Position numbers and translations under genes: made by a program
DNA from: Hemicordylus capensis
Taxonomy: Eukaryota > Chordata > Lepidosauria > Squamata > Cordylidae
Reading direction: 5' to 3'
DNA length: 64,000 bases
NCBI RefSeq assembly: GCF_027244095.1
Contig: NC_069657.1
Span: 429,876,063-429,940,062, forward strand
The notes under the pieces: model-generated
The model's input: only the letters and a program-made list of their open reading frames with translations
Databases searched by the model: none
What the model was told of the DNA's origin: nothing
Shown here: positions 60,401 to 64,000 of the stretch, piece by piece
Layout of the letters: each line of letters begins with the position of its first letter
How positions within the stretch are numbered: the stretch's first letter is position 1

Positions 60401-63400
60401 TCACTTTACACTTGCTAACACTGAACCGCATTTGCCATTTTGTCGCCCACTCCCCCAGTTTGGAGAGATCCTTTTGGAGCTCCTCACAATCCGTTTGGGA
60501 TTTCACTACCCGGAAGAGTTTGGTATCATCTGCAAATTTGGCCACATCGCTGCTTACCCCTGCTTCTAGATCATTTATGAATAAATTAAAAAGCACCTGT
60601 CCCAGTACAGATCCCTGGGGGACCCTACTTCTGACTTCCCTCCATTGTGAAAACTCTCCATTTATACCTACCCTCTGTTTCCTGTCTTTCAACCAGTTAG
60701 CAATCCACACATGTACTTGTCCCCTTATCCCATGACAGCTAAGTTTCCTCAGGAGCCTTTGATGAGGAACTTTGTCAAAAGCTTTTTGGAAGTCCGTGTA
60801 GACTATGTCAACTGGATCACCTTGATCCACACACTCGTTGACACTCTCAAAGAAGTTCAAAAGGTTGGTGAGGCAAGATTTACCTTTGCGGAAGCCATGC
60901 TGGCTCACTCCCAGCAAGGCCTGTTCTTCTAGGTGCTTTACAATTTTATCCTTGAGGATGCTTTCCATCAATTTGCCTGGAACGTACGTTAGGCTAACCG
61001 GCCTGTAATTTCCCAGATCGCCCCTGGATCCCTTCTTGAAAATCAGTGTTACATTTGCTACTTTCCAGTCCTCTGGTACAGAGAACGAATGCAGGGATAA
61101 GTTAAATATTTTAGCAAGGAGATCAGCAATTTCACATTTGAGTTCTTTGAGGACTCTAGGATGGATGCCATCCGGCCCTGATGATTTGTTAGCTTTCAGT
61201 TTTTCCAGACAGTTTAGAACATCATCCCTTGTCACTTCTATCTGACTCAGCTCTCTAGCCTCCATCCCTAAAAAGCCTGGTTAAGGAACAGGTATATGCT
61301 CAGTATCCTCTGCCATGAAGACAGATGCAAAGAACTCATTCAGCTTCTCTGCAACCTCCATATCCTGCTTAATAATCCCTTTCACTCCCTCATTGTCTAA
61401 TGGTCCAACTGCCTCCCTGGCAGGTTTCCTGCTTCTGATGTACTTGAAGAAGTTTTTGTTATTCCCCTTGATACTTTTGGCTAAATGTTTCTCAAACTCT
61501 CTTTTTGCCTCCCTTATTGTCACCTTGCATTTCTTTTGCCAGAGTTTGTGTTCCTTTCTGTCCTCTTCGTTTGGACAGGCCTTCCAATTTCGGAAGGAAG
61601 TCTTCTTACCTTTTATGGCTTCCTTGACGGTACCTCTAAGCCATGCTGGCATCCTCCTGGACTTAGTGGAACCTTTCCTCCTTTTGGGTATACAATCTAA
61701 CTGGGCTTCTAGTATTGTGGTTTTGAGTAAATTCCATGCACTCTGGAGCGAAGTGACTCTCCTGATTTCCCCCCTCAGCTTTCTTTTCACCATACTCCTC
61801 ATTTTGGAGAAGTTTCCTCTTCTGAAATTCAAAATGTCTGTGTTAGACATCCTTGGTGATTCTCTCCCCGCATGTATGCTGAATTTGATGGCGCTGTGGT
61901 CACTGTTCCCTAAAGGGTCGATGACACTGATGTCACGCACCAAGCCCCTCCCTCTCTATATCTATACATTGACACTATACATTGCTGCCCCTGAAGAGAG
62001 CCTTTTGCAGTTGAAACACATTGGGATCAAATAAATGTTTCATAGTGATGTGTTTAGAAAACCAAAGAAACTCCTTGTTTGCCCAGAATACCTCATTCTA
62101 ACTTAAAGTAACCCCAGCCCAGCTCCGGGACATCACTGCCTCTCATGATTGGCGTCATTATCTCTATCGAGCTAAAATGTATCTATGATACTTGCTAAGA
62201 CAGCTAAGGTCCCCACTGCCAGAAAACAGGATATAACCAAATAAGGAGTAATCACCAGATGAACAATGAATCATTCGCATGCGTACTAGATACTTAGACC
62301 ACCATTTTATTGCCACGTGCACTGTGTCTAGGGTGTCAGCATCATTAGATTGTATAAATGTAAGATGAACCTATAACCAAACTGTAATCGGTTTGAGAGC
62401 GTGAGCCTATCGATTACCTATTGCTAAACTGCAGTGGCAATAAAGCCTCTAAAATGATTCCCACTGAGTCTGTTTGATTGACTAAGAGGTGGACCCAGGG
62501 ACGAACCATGTTCACATCAATAGTACCCTGAGATTTTGTCTCTTGTTTTGCTTTATTATTATAATAGCAAATATTTATATACGACTTTGTAACAAAAAAA
62601 TGTTCTCAGAGTGGTTCGAGTCATTGTCAACTCCTGGCACCCACAGAGCCCTGTGGTTGTCTTTGGTAGAATACAGGAGGGATTTACCATTGCCTCCACC
62701 CGCGCAATATGAGATGATGCCTTTCAACATCTTCCTATATCGCTGCTGCCTGATGTAGGTGTTTCCCACAGTCTGGGAAACTGAGGTTCAATAGTGACAG
62801 TTGCCCTCCCCCTGCTAAATATAAGATAATTACCACTTTAAACATACCTCTTTGCTCAAGACGAGGGTCAAGTATTGGATTGGGCTGACAGGCAGTTTTA
62901 GCTTAGTCTAATCTTTAGTGGGGCTATTTAAGCATCCAAACATAAGAACAGCCCTGCTGGACAAACCCTCCTGAACAAACGGAAGTACATTTTCACACAA
63001 TGCATAATCAACTTGTGGAATTCTCTGCCACGAGATGTGGTGACAGCCAACAACCTGGATGGCTATAAGAGGGGCTTGGATAACTTCATGAAGGAGAGGT
63101 CTATCAACGGCTACTAGTTGGAGGGCTATTGGCCACCTCCAGGCTCAAAGGCAGGATGCCTCTGAGTACCAGTCGCAGGGGAGCAGCAGCAGGAGAGAGG
63201 GCATGCCCTCAACTCCTGCCTGTGGGCTCCCAGTGGCATCTGGTGGGCCACTGTGTGAAACAGAATGCTGGACTAGATGGGCCTTGGGCCTGATCCAGCA
63301 GGGCTCTTCTTATGTTCTTATCAAGCCCAACGCCTATCTAGGCCTGCATCCTGCTTCACACAGTGGCCCACCAGATGCCTCTGAGAAGCCCACAGGAAAG

Positions 63401-63592
63401 AAGTGAGGGCATGCCCTCTCTCCTGCTGTTGCTTCCCTGCAACTGGTATCGAGAGGCATTTTCCCTCTGAAGCTGGAGGTGGCCCGCAGCTACCAGACTA
63501 GTAGCCATGGATAGACCTCTCCTCCATCCGCTTAGTTCCCCCCCCCCCCCGCTGTGATACTTTAACAGGATCGTACCACCACCACCCTCCCC

Positions 63593-63641
<49 letters not shown>

Positions 63642-63987
63642 AACAAACCAGCTCCAACTGACTGGAGCCATCCGGAGACTCACCTCCGACGCATTCCTGG
63701 TAGCCTTTGGTGAGAAACTGCATGGCCTTGGCAGCCCTGAGCGGCGTGAGCAGGAGCCCTTGCCGGCCGGGGTTCTCGCCCAGCCCTTGCAGGATGGAGG
63801 CGTAGGCGGCCTCGAGAGCGGGCAAGGGGTCCCTCGCTTCCTCGCCGCCTTCTTGCTCCAGCGGCGCAGGGTCGTGCTTCGGGGGCCTCCACAGCTCGCT
63901 GCCGGGCAGTAGCTCCCCGAAACCTTTGAGGCGGCTGGGATGCACGTCCCCGTTCTGGAAGCTCTGCAAATCCAGCCGCTGCGACAT
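35152..63987 (-). CDS. GCH2: GTP cyclohydrolase I, six exons, complete; probable GCH2-type paralogue
   Basis: Catalyses GTP to 7,8-dihydroneopterin triphosphate, the first and limiting step of tetrahydrobiopterin and pteridine-pigment synthesis; cytosolic homodecamer in known members. Coding exons (join, minus): 63987-63684, 54757-54648, 46621-46566, 45369-45338, 43595-43511, 35278-35152. All internal ends have GT/AG and phases fit, giving 714 nt and 237 residues (human GCH1 has 250). The zinc ligands are Cys128 and His131 in the CEHH motif (exon 2) and Cys199 in HMCM (exon 6), a constant 13 less than human 141/144/212. The C-terminal motif RGVQKMNS is present. Residues 1-55 are unlike the mammalian GCH1 N-terminus, while [14 protein letters not shown] and PFFGK differ slightly from mammalian GCH1. 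The gene is convergent with CRIPT. The symbol is inferred from position beside PIGF-CRIPT rather than WDHD1-SOCS4; GCH1 is the alternative. Family assignment is near certain, paralogue about 0.7. Confidence 0.95.
35388..36272. mobile_element. Possible nonautonomous DNA transposon
   Basis: Approximate inverted ends GGCTTGTTCACATG and CACACGTGTGTGAATAGCC about 885 bp apart, in intron 5 of the GTP cyclohydrolase gene. Target duplication not clear, interior unassigned. Confidence 0.4.
36273..37325. other. GTP cyclohydrolase intron 5, unassigned
   Basis: No repeat copy or coding signal recognised. Confidence 0.4.
37326..40263 (-). mobile_element. hAT transposon of the ZMYM-like group, decayed
   Basis: Minus-strand order: N-terminal region [20 protein letters not shown] (from about 40200), the zinc-finger-like segment [19 protein letters not shown] and [11 protein letters not shown] (39690-39470), the transposase core (39082-38438), and a hAT dimerisation region at about 37860-37660 (LTIPVS, ASGE, then SLLKIIK in shifted frames). 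The 3' end at 37326 starts CAGGGCCGGTGCTAGGG, a typical hAT terminus. The other terminus is missing where a MITE composite begins at about 40262. Confidence 0.82.
38438..39082 (-). pseudogene. hAT transposase core fragment
   Basis: 214 open codons. Landmarks: [52 protein letters not shown], then [16 protein letters not shown]. These match ZMYM1-like hAT transposases (usual motifs RGQGYDGA, CxxHxLNL, TRW). Here TRW is changed to THW. Frames upstream (39436-39690) and downstream are separate, so the gene is broken. Confidence 0.85.
40262..40551. mobile_element. Two CACTGTTCCC-family MITE pieces head to head
   Basis: 40262-40340 is a reversed MITE end (GTTCCCTTTAATTTT, then AGAATGAGTTTTGTTC). 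40400-40551 is the same family in forward orientation, ending in a G-run and AATAGAGGCAACACTGG. Confidence 0.65.
40633..41262 (-). mobile_element. LTR of an LTR retrotransposon, partial (fossil)
   Basis: Reverse-oriented copy of the LTR at 51759-52720, recognised by the shared end (TGTCATGAATCTGTTAGC), the run of C after 'ctgaactgaaactaagta', and the 'cagacatgatctctgatg' region. Truncated at its upstream end. Broken and old; lies in GTP cyclohydrolase intron 5. Confidence 0.7.
41263..43510. other. GTP cyclohydrolase intron 5, unassigned
   Basis: 41926-41947 is an A-run. 42660-43480 is GC-rich with several short frames on both strands but no family-like protein and no identifiable transposon ends. 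Confidence 0.4.
43511..43595 (-). CDS. GCH2: GTP cyclohydrolase exon 5
   Basis: 85 nt between a pyrimidine-rich acceptor and a GTAAGT donor. It encodes the second half of [10 protein letters not shown], then [11 protein letters not shown] and VAVVVEA, ending two bases into a Ser codon finished by exon 6. QERLTKQI holds conserved substrate-site and interface residues in the family. Confidence 0.95.
43596..44165. other. GTP cyclohydrolase intron 4, unassigned part
   Basis: No repeat or coding signal seen. Confidence 0.4.
44166..44870 (-). repeat. Dimeric tRNA SINE broken by a MITE that holds another SINE
   Basis: Read on the minus strand: a tRNA-like head GCTGTAGCTCAGTAGTTAGA (about 44856) with box B GAATTCAAGACC; then the usual type A tRNA-like unit GGGATGGGGCCATAGCTCAG (about 44738); then the body to 44603. 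A MITE (about 44213-44601) interrupts, and the SINE 3' end resumes at 44212-44166. The MITE itself contains a type B SINE. Confidence 0.75.
44213..44601. mobile_element. MITE nested in SINE, itself holding a SINE
   Basis: Ends GAGCTGCTCAACTTTGGCC and GGCCAAAATTGGGCAGG. GGTCTA is repeated at both borders. A minus-strand type B SINE at about 44256-44500 splits its core. Confidence 0.75.
45144..45272. mobile_element. hAT-type MITE
   Basis: 'cagggtgggcaaacttagcc' and inverted 'ggagggccaggtttgagt' around the aactacaactcccat palindrome. Lies 65 bp from the GTP cyclohydrolase micro-exon 4. Confidence 0.7.
45338..45369 (-). CDS. GCH2: GTP cyclohydrolase exon 4, a 32-nt micro-exon
   Basis: Only 32 nt, between acceptor CATACAG and donor GTTTGT. 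It encodes [10 protein letters not shown] with split Arg and Val codons at its ends. It matches human GCH1 IVEIYSRRLQ with one Tyr-to-Phe change. Without it the frame would not join exons 3 and 5. Confidence 0.95.
45790..45978 (-). mobile_element. CR1 fragment joined to a SINE 3' end
   Basis: 45790-45932 is minus-strand CR1 ([14 protein letters not shown] region). 45933-45978 is a plus-strand type A SINE tail. Confidence 0.75.
46052..46247. mobile_element. hAT-type MITE (CACTGTTCCCTCTAA family)
   Basis: 196 bp. Ends CACTGTTCCCTCTAAGG and TTAGAGGGACCACTG. Flanks gttcagag (46044-46051) and gtccagag (46248-46255) match 7 of 8. Confidence 0.86.
46566..46621 (-). CDS. GCH2: GTP cyclohydrolase exon 3
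   Basis: 56 nt, acceptor TTTTCAG, donor GTTCTT. It encodes [18 protein letters not shown] plus two bases of the Arg codon completed by exon 4. VHIGYLP and GLSKLAR are family signatures. Confidence 0.95.
47040..47305 (+). repeat. 5S-headed composite SINE, shortened head
   Basis: Head fragment 'agagctggtcttgtggtagt' with an internal loss relative to other copies. Body GGATGGAGCCACTCTGAGAA and 3' end 'ctgagctagatggacctatg'. Confidence 0.72.
47306..47692 (+). mobile_element. L2-like LINE 3' end
   Basis: Contains the end of the reverse-transcriptase-region protein ([13 protein letters not shown], then [10 protein letters not shown]), then T-rich 3' sequence, 'gggtggtacagaaac' and an (AAAT)n tail at 47655-47690. 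Confidence 0.7.
47693..48130. other. GTP cyclohydrolase intron 2, unassigned part
   Basis: No repeat copy or coding signal recognised before the CR1 leader. Confidence 0.4.
48445..48619. mobile_element. hAT-type MITE in the CR1 leader
   Basis: Ends CACTGTTCCCTCTAAGG and TTAGAGGGACCACTG. Flanks gtcctcat and gttcccgt match only 5 of 8. Confidence 0.75.
48926..49711 (+). pseudogene. CR1 ORF1 remnant
   Basis: First part: [20 protein letters not shown] with a Cys pair and a coiled-coil stretch. Then a segment like the CR1 ORF1 esterase domain: [21 protein letters not shown] (where GxND is usual), [19 protein letters not shown] and [11 protein letters not shown] stop after NNV splits it into two open pieces (48953-49429, 49478-49711). 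Confidence 0.8.
49738..49966 (-). repeat. tRNA-derived SINE (type D)
   Basis: Read on minus: GCCCCTGGTGGTGCAGTGG (box A) and GGTTACAAGTTCTATCC (box B region). Body 'cttccatccttccgaggtcg', end 'gagcggtatataaatgtaag' and GCTATT repeats. A copy lies at 59228-59400. Confidence 0.78.
51386..51507 (-). repeat. (ATT)n with reversed LINE tail inside CR1
   Basis: 51386-51426 is (ATT)n, then 'tataccacccaaaacttagt' and 'ctgggcggtttacaac', an L2-like end in reverse. 'aaattt' and 'aaaatttgcagatgat' at the borders show it sits in the CR1 FADDTK region. Confidence 0.7.
51759..52720 (+). mobile_element. LTR of an LTR retrotransposon (fossil)
   Basis: 962 bp, ends TGTCGGGG and ACGACA, so inverted TGTCG/CGACA termini. 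TATA-like ATATATATTTAG near 52340. Followed by about 350 bp of further element-like sequence (52721 to about 53068), then CR1 resumes at 'gtgtcgactcaatg'. No gag or pol is recognisable. Reverse copy at 40633-41262. Gypsy-type is a guess. Broken; younger than the CR1 it sits in. Confidence 0.65.
53851..54070 (+). mobile_element. Second CR1 3' end in tandem
   Basis: Repeats the last 220 bp of the CR1 3' region ('ctatcaacggctactagtca' to 'gggctgttcttatcttctta') directly after the first copy. Confidence 0.85.
54071..54647. other. GTP cyclohydrolase intron 2, unassigned part
   Basis: Nothing recognised between the CR1 tail and exon 2. Confidence 0.4.
54648..54757 (-). CDS. GCH2: GTP cyclohydrolase exon 2 (zinc and active-site motif)
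   Basis: 110 nt between a TTTTCAG acceptor and a GTATTG donor. It encodes [15 protein letters not shown] and on to [13 protein letters not shown], holding the first two zinc ligands (Cys128, His131). It joins exon 1 in phase 1 through a split Asp codon and ends in phase 0. Phe-Phe in PFFGK differs from Phe-Val of mammalian GCH1. Confidence 0.96.
54758..58015. other. GTP cyclohydrolase intron 1, mostly unassigned
   Basis: About 3.2 kb without a clear element. (AATT)n at 55254-55289. A MITE start TAGGGATGTGCAGAACCGG at 56616 without a matching second end. Confidence 0.45.
58016..58180 (+). repeat. L2-like LINE 3' tail
   Basis: 'tgttaaccgcccagagacga' and 'gggtggtgtacaaatttgat' followed by (AAAAT)n. 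Confidence 0.65.
58297..59215. mobile_element. Two TAGGGA-ended MITEs with nested type C SINE
   Basis: 58297 to about 59010 is a reversed-interior copy of the 15813 MITE ('tttcggccatagggaacaat'), interrupted by a minus-strand type C SINE (about 58637-58857). A different MITE starts TAGGGAAGGGCAC at 59011 with 'gacccagtccggtcccgtgc'. Confidence 0.55.
59228..59400 (-). repeat. Type D SINE, partial
   Basis: Matches 49738-49900, with 'gctgagtcaaccttgatcgg' duplicated in tandem at the end. The tRNA-like head is missing. Confidence 0.75.
59523..61960 (-). mobile_element. CR1 LINE, 5' truncated, long open reverse transcriptase
   Basis: Starts within the end of the endonuclease domain ([12 protein letters not shown]), continues through the linker and reverse transcriptase, and ends with the 3' region and CATAAGAACAG (reverse of the TTCTTATG tail) at 59523. 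The best-preserved CR1 in the window. Confidence 0.93.
59721..61943 (-). pseudogene. CR1 ORF2, two open parts separated by one stop
   Basis: 61943-61281 (220 codons) and 61265-59721 (514 codons) are in the same frame, parted by one TAA at 61283-61281. Motifs in the second part: GNYRPVSLT (residues 85-93), [12 protein letters not shown] with Asp158, RVPQGSVLG (214-222), and FADDTK with Asp245/Asp246. The protein ends [12 protein letters not shown]. The endonuclease is almost wholly missing, so it cannot move by itself. Confidence 0.92.
62050..62510 (+). mobile_element. Possible retroviral solo LTR (fossil)
   Basis: Features of an LTR: TGTGTTTAG start, a TATA-like TGTATAAATG near 62353, AATAAA at 62439-62444, then a region like retroviral U5 (TCTGTTTGATTGACTAAGAGG). 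No internal genes nearby. Broken or solo; the boundaries are estimates. Could be an unrelated sequence. Confidence 0.4.
62612..62790 (-). repeat. Type B SINE, partial
   Basis: 'agagccctgtggttgtcttt' to 'gtgtttcccacagtctggga'; the tRNA-like head is lost. Confidence 0.78.
62940..63535 (-). mobile_element. CR1 3' end interrupted by an opposite CR1 3' end
   Basis: Minus-strand CR1 end at 62940-62960 and 63322-63535 is split by a plus-strand CR1 fragment at 62961-63321 ([19 protein letters not shown] region to TTCTTATG). The two 3' ends are inverted repeats of each other, about 100-150 bp from GTP cyclohydrolase exon 1. Confidence 0.85.
63593..63640. repeat. (ATT)n microsatellite beside exon 1 donor
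   Basis: About 16 uninterrupted ATT units, 43 bp from the GTP cyclohydrolase exon 1 donor. Confidence 0.9.
63684..63987 (-). CDS. GCH2: GTP cyclohydrolase exon 1 (residues 1-101)
   Basis: ATG at 63987 opens a 101-codon exon plus one base. It ends at a GTGAGT donor read from 63683 downward. Residues 56-101 carry the helical start of the catalytic core ([20 protein letters not shown], then the AMQFLTKGY segment). Residues 1-55 are rich in Pro, Glu and Gly and are the family's variable N-terminal arm. The start was chosen because it is the first in-frame ATG in the remaining 13 bases and gives a family-like length. The promoter lies beyond the window edge. The exon is GC-rich, unlike the flanking intron, so it may be part of a CpG island. 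Confidence 0.95.
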
Positions 63988-64000
63988 GGCAAAAGCAGCA

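Noticed and set aside
61315-62034. 239-codon plus-strand frame
   Set aside because: Antisense shadow of the minus-strand CR1 ORF2.

Overview
This is a vertebrate nuclear window, most likely from a squamate reptile. The evidence is the set of CR1 LINEs (including a near full-length copy), L2-type LINE tails, several tRNA- and 5S-headed SINE types, many hAT-type MITEs, and vertebrate genes with short exons and long introns. The species cannot be named from sequence alone.

Three host genes are supported by exon-level reading. PIGF lies on the minus strand; its first three coding exons are at 13.9-18.2 kb, and its 3' exons were not found and are probably off the left edge. CRIPT lies on the plus strand with five exons between 22.1 and 26.5 kb that give a complete 101-residue protein. 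PIGF and CRIPT are divergent and appear to share a GC-rich promoter at about 21.7-22.1 kb. A GTP cyclohydrolase I gene lies on the minus strand in six exons from 63.99 kb down to 35.15 kb. It gives a complete 237-residue protein with all three zinc ligands and faces CRIPT tail to tail.

The point of greatest interest is the address of the GTP cyclohydrolase gene. As I recall the human map, GCH1 sits beside WDHD1 and SOCS4 on chromosome 14, while PIGF and CRIPT sit beside SOCS5 on chromosome 2. SOCS4 and SOCS5 are whole-genome-duplication paralogues. A GCH gene beside CRIPT therefore looks like the second vertebrate paralogue (GCH2 type, known from teleost pigment cells) rather than the GCH1 orthologue.

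Most of the rest is transposon-derived, often nested. 0-13.9 kb: SINEs, hAT-type MITEs, and a 5'-truncated CR1 carrying both a palindromic hAT MITE and a rearranged Tc1-like element, followed by an L2-like LINE remnant. 14-22 kb: PIGF exons among SINEs and MITEs. 27.8-30.7 kb: a Tigger-type DNA transposon with its TA target duplication, and a small relative at 33.7 kb. 35-64 kb: GCH exons, with introns holding a ZMYM-type hAT transposon, two copies of one LTR family (fossils), a near full-length CR1 with its 5' leader, a minus-strand CR1 with a long open reverse transcriptase frame, and antiparallel nested CR1 ends beside exon 1.

No CRISPR arrays, operons or functional rRNA/tRNA genes were seen; the tRNA- and 5S-like sequences are SINE heads.
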